Positions 1 through 9,039 of a DNA stretch of 64,000 nucleotides are shown here, one piece after another. Source of the DNA: Rhodoferax_B sp049316285 (GTDB taxonomy: Bacteria; Pseudomonadota; Gammaproteobacteria; Burkholderiales; Burkholderiaceae_C); assembly GCF_049316285.1 (NCBI RefSeq), contig NZ_JBMOXA010000005.1:216306-280305 (forward strand), in the 5' to 3' direction. The first letter of the stretch is position 1. Each line of letters starts with the position of its first letter. The notes beneath the pieces are model-generated. The model saw only the letters and a program-made list of their open reading frames with translations. It did no database searches and was not told where the DNA came from. Both the position numbers and the translations under genes were made by a program.

Positions 1-288
1 AATTTCATGCATCACGAAGCGGTCAACGCATGCGCGAATGCCTTGCAATTACCGCTCACACTCAACGCGCCCTTCGGGCCTGACTCGGACGTTCCTGCGG
101 ACCTTGTCGCGGTGCTTAACCCGCTTGCCCCTGCGAGTTCTAAGTGGGGGCAGAACCGGGTGAAGGCATGGTTGGCCGAAGTAGTTCTAGCCAGCATGAC
201 TCCACAGATGGTGGCCGAAGTCGATCCAGATCGCGAGATGAAGTCATGGTTGACAGACATTGATCGCATGTTGCTTTTAGCCGTGTAG
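1..288 (+). CDS. C-terminal part of an unrecognised protein (left edge)
   Basis: The frame is open from the first base of the window to a TAG at 286-288, so the visible 95 residues are probably the end of a longer gene whose start lies to the left. An internal ATG at 7 could also start a 93-residue protein, but no good ribosome-binding site is visible. The sequence is soluble, with a segment WGQNRVKAWLAEVV and an acidic, Met-rich C-terminus. I do not recognise the family. It reads in the same direction as the nuclease-ATPase gene that follows and could belong to the same island. Confidence 0.4.
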   Translation, partial: NFMHHEAVNACANALQLPLTLNAPFGPDSDVPADLVAVLNPLAPASSKWGQNRVKAWLAEVVLASMTPQMVAEVDPDREMKSWLTDIDRMLLLAV

Positions 289-334
289 CGCGGAGCCGGC
301 TTCGCTCCAGATTGCTTTCTCGACTCTCGAGCCC

Positions 335-505
335 ATGACAACGACTGCGTCCGATGCGGAAACGGCTGTCGAGGAAGCGGGGGACAAGGGTTCATTAGAG
401 ATGCACATGCCAGTGATCAATGTTCCCACTCCGCTTGCCAGGGAAATAGCCGATAGCTATACCCAAAAAATCGAGGAAAGAACGGGGATCGCCTTTGGAC
501 GCTAG
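335..505 (+). CDS. possible 56-residue hypothetical protein
   Basis: A short open frame runs from ATG at 335 to TAG at 503-505 and reads MTTTASDAETAVEEAG, continuing into a segment VPTPLAREIADSYTQKIEER that looks like a helix. The composition is acidic and protein-like, which is why it is listed, but no convincing Shine-Dalgarno sequence precedes the ATG and no family is recognised. It occupies most of the 289-610 gap. The remaining bases of that gap show nothing identifiable apart from an A-run just before the next start. Confidence 0.25.
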   Translation: MTTTASDAETAVEEAGDKGSLEMHMPVINVPTPLAREIADSYTQKIEERTGIAFGR

Positions 506-610
506 CTCCCGTCGAATGGTTCGGCGAATCATTTCCGAATAACGTGCGCCGAGCAGATGCAGATAAAACACTTTCCGTTGTTTGGCGCTCCTGAAAGTTG
601 AAAAAAAATT

Positions 611-2890
611 ATGACCAATGCAGTCCCTCTTGCTCAAGGCCCTATCGTTGACCTTGCGATTCACACGCTTGGCTGGAAAGCCTTCCAAGACCTTTGCGCC
701 CAGATCTGCTCGGTGGCCTTCTCGAAGACTGTCTCGATCTATAGAGAGGCACAAGACGGAGGTCAGGATGCAGTCTTCTTTGCGCACGGGATCGGGAGTG
801 AAGGAATTCCGGGTGAGGTCACGGTCCAATGTAAGTTCAGCAGCAAGGAAAATCTGCGCCTGCGTGCAAACGATGTGACGTCAGAGCTTGCTACCGTGCG
901 AGAGTTGACCGCCTCTGGGCGCGCGAAAATTTACTACCTAATCACAAGCCAAGGCGTTGATGCGCCAGTAGCAGCGGAAATTCGCGCTAGGTTAGCCGAA
1001 GCCGGCGTTGTTGAGCCCCATGTGCTGGGCCGAGAGTGGCTTACGCAACAGATTCGTGCCAGCGCTCGGCTTAGGGCGTTGGTGCCGCGAGTTTATGGTC
1101 TCGGCGACTTGTCCACGATCCTCGATGAGCGGTGTGCAGAACAGACACTAGCGCTGCTAGGGCATCTAAGACCCAGTTTAAAGGTGTATGTTCCGACGTC
1201 AGCTCATCGGCAAGCAATTCATGTGTTGTCTGAACACAAAATCGCACTATTGCTTGGAGCCCCGGCGACTGGCAAGTCAATGCTTGCAGCGATCCTTGCG
1301 ACTACCGCAATTGACGGTGAGAGTCATGCTTGCATGAAGTGTGATGGGCCTCTGGAGCTTGCGGCTCGCTGGAATCCAAACGAGAAGAACCGACTTTACT
1401 GGGTAGATGATGCCTTTGGGCCAAACCAGTTGCGCTCTGATTACGTGGATGGATGGATCGCGGCCATGCCTAAGGTCAAAGCCGCGATTGAGCTGGGGAA
1501 CCGCTTTATCTTGACTTCTAGGAGTCACATTTGGTTTGGTGCGAAGCCGAAACTTGGTACGCGTAACCTTCCCGTACTCGCAGATGGGAGGGCTGTCGTT
1601 GACCTAGGTACCCTAAGTCCTGAGGAGCGGGAGCAAATCCTTTACAACCACGTAAAGGCGGGTAACCAAACCGCGCTATGGAAAGCCCGGCTTAAGGGGT
1701 ATCTACCGCAGTTGGCGAAAAATCCAATGTTGTTGCCTGAAATTGCGCGCCGGCTGGGAGACCCCAGCTTCACAAAAGGAATTCGAATTTTTTCTACCGA
1801 TTTGGATAAGTTCGTATCGAAACCAGAGGAGTTCTTGAAACAGACGATTCAGGAGCTTGACGACGCGCATCAGGCTGCGATGACCTTGGTCTTTCTTCGT
1901 CAAGGAAAGCTACCGGCACATGAACTTTCAGGTGGGGCGACAAATTTAGTTTCGGCGAAATATGACGTGACCTCACGCGCCATTGCAGAGGCACTTCCTC
2001 AGTTGAATAGGTCATTTCTTTCCGTACGTCAGGACGGCGCTAGTCAAATTTGGGGCTTCGTTCATCCTACATTCACCGACGCGATTAGCAGCATGCTAAG
2101 CGCGCGCCCTGACCTTGTGGAGCTTTATGTTCAAGGAGCTCGACTCGAGACGTTACTGACTGAGGTCGTGTGTGAGGGAGCTTCTTCTATTCGCGATGCA
2201 GTTGTAGTTCCAGTGGCGGCCTCTGGCCGACTGGTCGAGCGATTGCTTGGTGCGCCAGATGAGCCGGATATCAATAGATTGGTCTTCGGATTCTTAGCCA
2301 CTCGCGCGTCCGACGCTGTGGTCACGGATGTCATTGCGTCGGGGAGTGAAATACTCCGGCGTGAGTCCAGCAGTTTTTGGCGAGCTTCGAGTGACCCGAG
2401 GCTGCGACTTCTTGCCCGAGTAAACAAGCTGCATCTCTTGCCCGACGACATTCGATGGGATGTTGCCTATGAACTTGAGAGGTTCGCGCTGCAAGATTTC
2501 GACGTATCGTTTCTGGATGATGATGACATCCTGGCGCTGCTCCAACCAACGCGCATTCTGAACCTTGGTCTGCTGCTGGCAGGCACACTTGACAGCTCTT
2601 TGCCAACCAAGATATCTGAGATCGCGGAACAGGCTGATCCCGATTACGACGTTCCTGACCAATTTGACCAAGTGCGCAGCTTTGTTCGTCAGTTAAGAGA
2701 TACCTTTCTGGAAGACGAAAATTTTCAAACAAGGCTGCAATCGTTGGATGTCGTGATCGACGATGCAATTTCGGAAGTGTCGAAGAAGAAGACACCTGAA
2801 GAGGAACCTGATAGTTGGCCAGAAATCTCACCTGCGAAGGTAGCACCGGCCCCAAAGGGACGGTCGATGTTCAGTGACGTTGATGAATAG
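611..2890 (+). CDS. Mrr-like nuclease-nSTAND ATPase, putative anti-phage protein
   Basis: This 759-residue protein has an N-terminal PD-(D/E)xK-like nuclease region: GGQDA near residues 50-54 followed by a Q-x-K strand (VQCK, K75), the arrangement seen in Mrr-type restriction nucleases. A P-loop ATPase of the novel-STAND (nSTAND3-like) type follows, with Walker A GAPATGKS at 216-223, Walker B LYWVDD at 262-267 and a sensor-like FILTSRS at about 299-305. The remaining ~450 residues are helical and lack obvious sensor repeats. Nuclease-STAND fusions are known as anti-phage (Avs-like) sensors that cut DNA on activation; that role here is inference. The gene stands alone, has a weak A-rich leader, and its base composition is more A+T-rich than its neighbours, suggesting transfer. 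Confidence 0.75.
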   Translation: MTNAVPLAQGPIVDLAIHTLGWKAFQDLCAQICSVAFSKTVSIYREAQDGGQDAVFFAHGIGSEGIPGEVTVQCKFSSKENLRLRANDVTSELATVRELTASGRAKIYYLITSQGVDAPVAAEIRARLAEAGVVEPHVLGREWLTQQIRASARLRALVPRVYGLGDLSTILDERCAEQTLALLGHLRPSLKVYVPTSAHRQAIHVLSEHKIALLLGAPATGKSMLAAILATTAIDGESHACMKCDGPLELAARWNPNEKNRLYWVDDAFGPNQLRSDYVDGWIAAMPKVKAAIELGNRFILTSRSHIWFGAKPKLGTRNLPVLADGRAVVDLGTLSPEEREQILYNHVKAGNQTALWKARLKGYLPQLAKNPMLLPEIARRLGDPSFTKGIRIFSTDLDKFVSKPEEFLKQTIQELDDAHQAAMTLVFLRQGKLPAHELSGGATNLVSAKYDVTSRAIAEALPQLNRSFLSVRQDGASQIWGFVHPTFTDAISSMLSARPDLVELYVQGARLETLLTEVVCEGASSIRDAVVVPVAASGRLVERLLGAPDEPDINRLVFGFLATRASDAVVTDVIASGSEILRRESSSFWRASSDPRLRLLARVNKLHLLPDDIRWDVAYELERFALQDFDVSFLDDDDILALLQPTRILNLGLLLAGTLDSSLPTKISEIAEQADPDYDVPDQFDQVRSFVRQLRDTFLEDENFQTRLQSLDVVIDDAISEVSKKKTPEEEPDSWPEISPAKVAPAPKGRSMFSDVDE

Positions 2891-3116
2891 CGATATTCCG
2901 CCGTTGTATTGGTGTTATCCAGGCGCACTTTAGTCGCTTCACATTTGCTCTCGGACTACTCAAGTAGTGACGATGAAAACACTAATCGCGTCAGGCTGCC
3001 ACCGAATGGTTGTTTGACCTCCAGGATGCAGTGGTTAGTGTCTTGGAAGAGCGCAGACGTTCTCCCTAAACAACGGAGCCTGGCACTTCGACATCGTCAA
3101 AGTGCCCTGTTCGGGT

Positions 3117-4340
3117 TTACACCGCCCAGCAAGCGCAGCCTAACGCGCCCCAAAAACTCTTGAAGTCAGAAACAGGCGCATCCCCCGCCCATGACTTCGC
3201 GTGCTGGTGACCATGTACTTGGCAAGCAGTCGCACATGCGCAGGCCACGTTTTGCATTGCGGCCTGTAGGGGCTTGCCTTCAGCCTCGCCCCAAGCGCCA
3301 TAACCTTTGAATGTGCGCACCGGCGACCAATCTGGCATCGCCAGCGGCGGCTCAGAATCGTCGTGCGTCGCAAAGTCGCCCGCACCCCACACCACACGTC
3401 CACCCACCACCGTCAGCAGAGAGGTCGTGTCGATCAAGTCACTCTCGGCACAGGAGAAGAAATCGCGATCGGGCACCATCAGGTCGGCCAGCATGCCTTC
3501 TTCGATCCGTCCCTTCTTTCCTTCCTCATTGCTGAACCAGGTCACTTTCTCTGACCACATGCGAAGCGCGGTCTCGCGATCCAAACAGTTGCGTTGAGGA
3601 TAGAGCTGCATCCCTCCGACAGTCTTTCCTGTAATGAGCCAAGAGAGCGAAACCCATGGGTTGTATGAAGCCACCCGCGTCGCATCCGTGCCTGCGGAAA
3701 CCTTCAGGCCCTTTTCCAGCATCTTGGCTACCGGCGGTGTCGCCTCCGCAGCGCCGTGTCCATAGCGCTCGACGAAGTATTCGCCTTGGTACGCCATGCG
3801 GTGCTGTACAGCAACGCCGCCGCCTAATGCTGCAATACGGTCCATCGATTGTTCGGAGATGGTTTCCGCGTGGTCGAAGAACCAGTTCAGGCCTTCGAGG
3901 GGCGTGTCCTGGTTGACCTTCTCAAAGACATCCAATGCACGGCTGATGGTTTCATCGTAGGTCGCATGCATGCGCCATGGCCAGCGGTTCTGTGCCAGGA
4001 CACGAACGACCTCTTCCAAGTCGTCCTCCATCTCTGATTGCATGTTAGGGCGGGGTTGGCGGAAGTCCTCAAAGTCAGCGGCCGAGAACACCAACATTTC
4101 GCCCGCACCGTTGTGGCGGAAGTAGTCGTCACCTTGCTTGTACTTGGACCCGGCGGTCCATCGCAGGAAATCATCTTTCTCTTGCTTGGGCTTTTGGGTA
4201 AACAAGTTGTAGGCCAGTCGGATGGTCAACTGCTTCTCTTTAGACAACTGTTCGATCACCTCGTAGTCTTCAGGATAGTTCTGGAAACCACCGCCGGCGT
4301 CGATCGCGCCCGTCACCCCCAGCCGATTGAGCTCGCGCAT
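3117..4340 (-). pseudogene. amidohydrolase (YtcJ/Amidohydro_3-like), N-terminally truncated
   Basis: The 407 visible residues match the middle and C-terminal parts of large metal-dependent amidohydrolases (DAGGGFQNYP, WFFDHAETIS, VSAGTDATRV, a C-terminal Cys-rich ACACATACQVHGH tail). Family members usually have about 600 residues, with an N-terminal leader, a small beta domain and a metal-binding HxH; all of that is missing. Family-like residues (NSTRHF) continue upstream of the first ATG, in frame, to a stop near 4389-4391, so the ATG is an internal methionine and the 5' third has been deleted. The C-terminus looks intact. A functional short enzyme is unlikely because the first metal ligands are gone. 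Confidence 0.7.
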
Positions 4341-4642
4341 GAAATGCCGTGTGGAGTTGACTTTTTCGTTCGTTGGCTCGATTAGCCTTCAGGTTGAGTG
4401 CAATTACCACTTACGTTTGGCAAATTCAAGCGCCCAACATGGCTAGATCGGATGAGGATTTGAGTCAGCGTCCTACAGGGGGGGCGATGGCATTGATCCA
4501 GAACTAGACCTGCCAAGGCTGGCGGGGGCTGCCTGATTCAAGTTGAATAGACGGATTTTCCAGTCCTTGTCGAAATCAACGTCATGCGCAGCGGTGCCAC
4601 GACCCAACTTCTCCTTGAGGCAAGGAAGAAGGGCGTGAGTCG

Positions 4643-4843
4643 TCACGGACTGAGTGCAGCCTCGACTTGCCCCACAACGCTCCCACTGTCGCGGCCAAGG
4701 GCAGCACTGATTTTCAAGATGACAAACAGCGTCTGCTGGCATTTAGAGGGCTCAATACGACCGTAGTAAGAGCGCTCCACATTGGCCATACTGGGCAGTG
4801 ATGCCTGAGTAACTCCAGCTCCCAATCGCGCCTCCCGCACCAC
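4643..4843 (-). CDS. small XRE-family HTH regulator
   Basis: A 66-residue frame beginning with GTG at 4841-4843 encodes a Cro/C1-type helix-turn-helix: REARLGAGVTQ, then ANVERSYYGRIE, then TLFVILKISAALG, in the order of helices 2-5 of the XRE fold. Homologous-looking residues (DAFGAV) continue upstream to a TGA at 4877-4879 without an ATG, so the true start is GTG or the gene has lost its first codons. It ends right after the DNA-binding domain, the normal length for small regulators of this type. It lies beside the truncated amidohydrolase in disturbed DNA and may itself be decaying. Confidence 0.5.
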   Translation of the reverse strand: MVREARLGAGVTQASLPSMANVERSYYGRIEPSKCQQTLFVILKISAALGRDSGSVVGQVEAALSP

Positions 4844-5002
4844 GGCCCCAAAAGCGTCAGCACAGGAATCCTTTGGTCAACTGACCTTTGCCTATATTAG
4901 GGATCAACCCTTCCTTGAAGGCCCACCGATTTGGCAAAAAATTCGAGGCTACGCCAATATTGATGCGGAAAGTCAACCTGAGTATCTAGTGAAATCTTCT
5001 GG

Positions 5003-5031
5003 GGCATATTGGTTGTGCTACCCAATATGCC
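5003..5031. repeat. 10-bp perfect inverted repeat with 9-nt loop
   Basis: GGCATATTGG at 5003-5012 is matched by CCAATATGCC at 5022-5031. It lies 67 bp beyond the stop codon of the DUF6644 gene on the minus strand. It could be that operon's terminator, but no T-run follows on either strand and the stem is A+T-rich, so an operator is equally possible. Confidence 0.5.
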
Positions 5032-5097
5032 TTGTTGAACCGCCACCATGGTCTGACATTAGATTGAGGCTTCGCGTCGATCCCGACGCTACGAAAG

Positions 5098-5592
5098 TCA
5101 GGTGTAAGCGAGGAGCCGACCGGTGAAGATCACGCCTGTCCATGCGGTCAGTGACACTCCCGCCCCGATTCGGGCAGCGACCGGGGTTATAGAGGCATCC
5201 GCCCAATCGTTCACGCGGCGGTAGACACCGCCGTGGAATACCAGCACGTTGAGGCAGGCGAGGATCAACAAACCAAGCTTCCAGGGTGCAGCTCCAGTGC
5301 CGGCAATCACCGTCGCTTGCGCACTGAGCAGTGCGATGCCTGTGATCACGGCGATGGCAAAACCGACATGGGAGACGGGCAGCAGATTGCGAGCAGCCGA
5401 GGTGACAGACACAACGTGGCGTCCAACTCCCAGCAATCGTAGGTCGAAAGTGAAAGCCGGGCCAACAAGGACAGCGATCCCGAGGATGTGGCTAGCTTCA
5501 AGCGCGGGATAGAGGTATTCGGCGCTGCGCACCGCCTCGCCGAGCGCAGAGCCCTGCAACAGCTTCAGCAGCGCGTTTAGTAATTCAGCCAT
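5098..5592 (-). CDS. DUF6644-like integral membrane protein
   Basis: The 164-residue product is strongly hydrophobic with about four predicted membrane segments (around ASHILGIAVLVGPAF, LLPVSHVGFAIAVITG, KLGLLILACLNVLVF and the C-terminal GVSLTAWTGVIFTG). The layout resembles the DUF6644 family of small inner-membrane proteins of unknown function. It follows the DUF6152 gene by 41 bp on the same strand, so the two form a small operon that probably handles the same, unknown, exported substrate. No enzymatic motif is visible. Confidence 0.65.
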   Translation of the reverse strand: MAELLNALLKLLQGSALGEAVRSAEYLYPALEASHILGIAVLVGPAFTFDLRLLGVGRHVVSVTSAARNLLPVSHVGFAIAVITGIALLSAQATVIAGTGAAPWKLGLLILACLNVLVFHGGVYRRVNDWADASITPVAARIGAGVSLTAWTGVIFTGRLLAYT

Positions 5593-5633
5593 GGTTCGTT
5601 CAATTCCGCTCGGTGCGATAGCGTCCGCTAGCC

Positions 5634-6188
5634 TTACTTCGGCAGCGGAGCCCGCACCGGAAGCGTGTTGCCAATGATCTGATTCACGGGAATTGCGTCA
5701 GGTCCGTACCAAAATACAACGGGCCGAAACAAGCCGTCGTCTGTCCGATTGATGTAGCCGACCGCCTGGAAGCGCTCCCCGATCTTCAGCGCGCGAGCCA
5801 GCCCCCACCTGCCCGACCAGGCCGGCGGCGCGATGACGATCTCTAGCCCCTTTTGGGAGCCTTTGTACGAGGGCGCGGCATTGACCCGGATGCTGTCCTC
5901 TGGATCTTGCAACTCTTTTGGAATAACCAGTCTGGGAGTGCGGGCGGGCAAGCTGGTATCCAGGGTTACATCGAATAGCGAGTGCGGATTACCCCAGACT
6001 CCATCGGAAGATACTGTTCCCGCGATGTAGATGAGATGGTCTGTGTTGAAGCCGGGCCACCCGTGATGTGCGAACGCCGGTAGGGCGGGTAAAAACGAGG
6101 CCAGCGCAGCAGCGCCGATGATCACGCGTCGTCGGCCGCGCGATACAGCCTTATTCCCAAGAATGTGTTTCTGGTCGGCATTGGGCAT
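5634..6188 (-). CDS. exported DUF6152-like protein
   Basis: The 184-residue protein starts with a basic stretch SRGRRRVIIG followed by a hydrophobic segment ending PALPAFAHHGW, a signal peptide cleaved near residue 40. The mature protein starts with the HHGW and Trp/Phe-rich pattern of the DUF6152 family, small periplasmic beta-rich proteins with no established function. It is the first gene of a two-gene operon with the DUF6644 membrane protein. The promoter region 124 bp upstream carries a copy of the element shared with the hydrolase and paoABC operons, placing it in the same probable regulon. Confidence 0.65.
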   Translation of the reverse strand: MPNADQKHILGNKAVSRGRRRVIIGAAALASFLPALPAFAHHGWPGFNTDHLIYIAGTVSSDGVWGNPHSLFDVTLDTSLPARTPRLVIPKELQDPEDSIRVNAAPSYKGSQKGLEIVIAPPAWSGRWGLARALKIGERFQAVGYINRTDDGLFRPVVFWYGPDAIPVNQIIGNTLPVRAPLPK

Positions 6189-6820
6189 TCTTCATCTCTC
6201 CGCTTTAATCAGTTGCTCCACTAAGCCCACAGGGCACGACGTCTCCGCCAGCCCAGAGGCATCGGCACTAAATTTTTCAGACCCTTTATGTTGCGGCTCA
6301 GCAGTCAACCCGACTAGCTAATGAAAACTTAAAAGCTATATTAGTTGGGGTAATCAATGCTCCATGGCACACTTCCAGCGAGAGCTTACGCTGTCTCCTC
6401 ATCGATAGGGTTGAACCTGCCGGGAGCCACGATTTCATGGGCGGGGGGCAGGGGATCAATGCCTCGGCCTCCACCAGAGCACTGCGGTCAAACTCAGGCT
6501 GGAGGTAAAGTTCGAACTATTTCTGCGAAATGGGTTTAAGCACCCGGCCAAAATCTGATGAGCCTCGCACCCGTGTAGAGATTCACGCTAGCCATCGGTT
6601 TTCCAACTCGCAAGTTGAGCACTTAAATTGGCCGACGTGATCAAATTTTCTACAGCTGTATCACCCATTCCCCGGCGTGGTACTGGGTACTCTACACAGC
6701 CAAATCGAAGCCTCTGGCCTTTATATCAACGTGCGGCAGATCTTCCAGGCCTGTACCAACGCATCGAAAACCACGGAATCGTAATGGTTGGCGCAAGGGC
6801 TGGCTGCACCATCGGCAAGC
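6189..6820. other. intergenic stretch with one shared promoter element
   Basis: This 632-bp gap between the DUF6152 gene and the convergent end of the LysR gene has no frame I can support on either strand. The only identifiable content is the conserved element at 6312-6343, listed separately. Confidence 0.5.
6312..6343 (-). promoter_or_regulatory. shared promoter element, copy 1
   Basis: Read on the minus strand it begins TAATATAGC, has a central TTTTAAG and ends CATTAGCTAGTC. It matches copies at 7764-7795 and 12698-12728 in order and spacing and lies 124 bp before the DUF6152 start. It is a likely regulator-binding site for the operon below it; one of the two local LysR proteins is the obvious candidate. 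Confidence 0.6.
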
Positions 6821-7726
6821 CTATTGCTGTCTCGATCCGGTGAAGCGCAGCGCTTTAACCACCAGAGAAAACGCAGGGGAAGGTTGTCGCTTGCTGGGGT
6901 AGTACAGATGGTAGCCAGAGAACTTGGGGCACCAGTCCTGCATTACACGCACAAGGCGGCCCGATTCGATGTGCTGCATCAGCTCATCTTCCGGCAGGAG
7001 AGTTATACCCATTCCAGCAAGGGCGGCATCCACCTGCGGAATGGTGGTGTTGAAGATCAAAGGTCCGTCGACACGGACATTGACCTTGCGGCCTCGCTTC
7101 TGAAAGTCCCACACGTACAGTCCACCAGAAGTCGGCATGCGCTGGTTAATGCATTGATGCATGGTCAGATCAGCGGGCGTCTTGGGGATGGGGTTGACCG
7201 CAAAGTAGTCGGGCGAAGCCACCACGGCCATCTGCAACGGCGGCCCGATAGGCACAGCGATCATGTCGTTATCAATCGTGTTTCCCATCCGAACGCCGGC
7301 ATCGAAGCGATCGGCGACGATGTCTCGGAAGCCGTAATTCATGTCGAACTCCAGCTTGACCTCTTTGTACTCGCGCAGCAGTGGCATGAGTTTGGGCAAA
7401 AGAATCGTGTGCAGCACATGATCACCGCAGGTGATTCGCACGGTGCCAGCTGGCTTTTCGCGCAGCTCTGTCAAAGCTGCTAGCTCGGACTCGATCTCGT
7501 CGAAGCGGTGGCCAATGGCTTTCATGAGCCGTTCTCCGGCCGATGTCGGCGCCACGCTGCGCGTGGTGCGCGTCAGCAAACGGATCTGCAGTCCTTCCTC
7601 AAGTCCTCGAATGGCCTGGCTGAGCGCCGATTGCGTTACGCCGAGTGTGCCAGCGGCTTTGGTGAAGCTTCCTTCACGTGCGACCGTCACAAAAGCCAAT
7701 AGATCATTGAAATTACGTCGAGGCAT
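6821..7726 (-). CDS. LysR-family transcriptional regulator
   Basis: The 301-residue protein has the standard LysR layout. A winged HTH lies at residues ~4-63 (FTKAAGTLGVTQSALSQAI, then RLLTRTTRSVAPTSAGERL), and a periplasmic-binding-protein-like co-inducer domain follows (KPAGTVRITCGDHV, RFDAGVRMGN, GYHLYYPSKRQ). It is transcribed divergently from the alpha/beta hydrolase operon, the usual arrangement for a LysR protein and its target. It is closely similar along its length to the second LysR gene at 18523-19443, so the two are paralogues that may share target sites. The inducer is unknown. Confidence 0.92.
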   Translation of the reverse strand: MPRRNFNDLLAFVTVAREGSFTKAAGTLGVTQSALSQAIRGLEEGLQIRLLTRTTRSVAPTSAGERLMKAIGHRFDEIESELAALTELREKPAGTVRITCGDHVLHTILLPKLMPLLREYKEVKLEFDMNYGFRDIVADRFDAGVRMGNTIDNDMIAVPIGPPLQMAVVASPDYFAVNPIPKTPADLTMHQCINQRMPTSGGLYVWDFQKRGRKVNVRVDGPLIFNTTIPQVDAALAGMGITLLPEDELMQHIESGRLVRVMQDWCPKFSGYHLYYPSKRQPSPAFSLVVKALRFTGSRQQ

Positions 7727-7763
7727 ATGGATTCCGCTTGTCGTACTGACTGATTAGCATGAG

Positions 7764-7795
7764 TAATAAATGTATTAAGCATTCATTATCTAGTC
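7764..7795 (+). promoter_or_regulatory. shared promoter element, copy 2
   Basis: The element starts TAATAAATG, has a central ATTAAGCATT and ends CATTATCTAGTC. It lies in the divergent gap between the LysR gene and the hydrolase operon, 99 bp before the hydrolase start. The end ATCTAGTCAA is identical to copy 3. Confidence 0.65.
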
Positions 7796-7893
7796 AATTT
7801 CCTCAACGCTTGGCAAACTTCCTCAACGCTGAAAACACTCTCTGACAAGGCAATGCGTGACTGCCCTGTCGCCAATTTCCTAAGGAGCAACAC

Positions 7894-9039
7894 ATGAAAA
7901 CATCCGCCGAGAGCACCTTCGCTACCACAGTAGAACATCACTTCAAAACGTCGGATCGACGCGATTTCCTGAAGATGGCAGGGACCGGCGTTGTGGCCGC
8001 GGGCATGTTGTCGAGCACCAGCGAGGTATTGGCCGCGACTCCGAACAAGAACACCGCGCTGCCGAACGGCGCCGACAATTTCTACACCAGCGACAAGCTG
8101 ACGGTGCAGAAGGTCACTTTCAAAAACCAATACCAAATGACGGTGGAAGGCAGCCTCTTCGTGCCCAAGACACTTGATCGGAAGAAGCGTCATCCAGCCA
8201 TTGTGGTCGGTCATCCCATGGGGGCGGTGAAGGAGCAAAGTGCGAATCTGTATGCCACCAAAATGGCCGAGCAAGGCTTCGTTACCTTGTCTGTCGACCT
8301 CGCTTTTTGGGGTGGCAGCGCGGGGCAACCCCGCAACGCCGTCTCACCGGACATGTACGCCGAAACGTTCAGCGCGGCTGTCGATTTCCTGAGCAGCCAA
8401 ACTTTCGTGGACAGGCAGCAGATCGGGGCGATTGGCGTTTGCGGTAGTGGCAGTTTTGTCATCAGCGCAGCGAAGATCGACCCTCGCATGAAGGCTATCG
8501 CCACCGTCAGCATGTACGACATGGGTGCGGCTAACCGCGATGCGCTCAACCATTCGCAAACGTTGGAGCAGCGCAAGCAGATCATCGCTGCAGCAGCCGA
8601 GCAGCGCTTGGCGGAATTCAACGGCGGTGCCGTGCAGTACACCGGCGGAACGGTACTCGCATTGGCTGCCGACACACATCCTATTCAGCGTGAGTTCTAC
8701 GATTTCTACCGCACACCGCGTGGCGAGGTCACGCCTAAAGGCGCATCTTCTCGAACCACCACCATGCCCACGCTGACCAGCAACGTGAAGTTCATGAACT
8801 TCTACCCGTTCAACGACATTGAGACGATTTCGCCTCGCCCCATGCTCTTCATAACCGGCGACCAGGCGCATTCCAAAGAATTCAGCGAACTCGCCTTTAA
8901 GCTGGCCGCAGAACCCAAGGAACTGCACGTGGTCCCAGGGGCTGGTCACGTTGACCTGTACGACCGAGTGCCGTTGATTCCATTCGATAAGCTCACGTCG
9001 TTTTTCAGCAAGCATTTTGTCACGCCGAGTGCCGCATGA
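7894..9039 (+). CDS. Tat-exported alpha/beta hydrolase (dienelactone-hydrolase/YcjY-like)
   Basis: The 381-residue protein has a twin-arginine leader (DRRDFLKMAG at 21-30, hydrophobic run, VLAA near 46-49), so it is probably exported folded. The hydrolase domain shows HPAIVVGHPMGAVKE (oxyanion region), a nucleophile elbow GVCGSG at 181-186 with Cys183 in the usual nucleophile position as in dienelactone hydrolases, an acidic turn (FITGDQAHSKE) and a late His (VVPGAGHVDLY). The substrate is unknown; esters, lactones or similar are inferred. An AAGGAG site precedes the ATG. It begins a tightly packed five-gene operon and overlaps the MFS gene by 4 bp. Confidence 0.8.
   Translation: MKTSAESTFATTVEHHFKTSDRRDFLKMAGTGVVAAGMLSSTSEVLAATPNKNTALPNGADNFYTSDKLTVQKVTFKNQYQMTVEGSLFVPKTLDRKKRHPAIVVGHPMGAVKEQSANLYATKMAEQGFVTLSVDLAFWGGSAGQPRNAVSPDMYAETFSAAVDFLSSQTFVDRQQIGAIGVCGSGSFVISAAKIDPRMKAIATVSMYDMGAANRDALNHSQTLEQRKQIIAAAAEQRLAEFNGGAVQYTGGTVLALAADTHPIQREFYDFYRTPRGEVTPKGASSRTTTMPTLTSNVKFMNFYPFNDIETISPRPMLFITGDQAHSKEFSELAFKLAAEPKELHVVPGAGHVDLYDRVPLIPFDKLTSFFSKHFVTPSAA

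Noticed and set aside
611..2890. Full Avs family assignment
   Set aside because: The protein is too short and has no recognisable TPR-like sensor, so only the nuclease and STAND parts are claimed.
4473..4742. 89-codon frame on the minus strand beside the XRE gene
   Set aside because: It overlaps the better-supported XRE frame and has mixed composition; a few residues look protein-like but the whole is not convincing.
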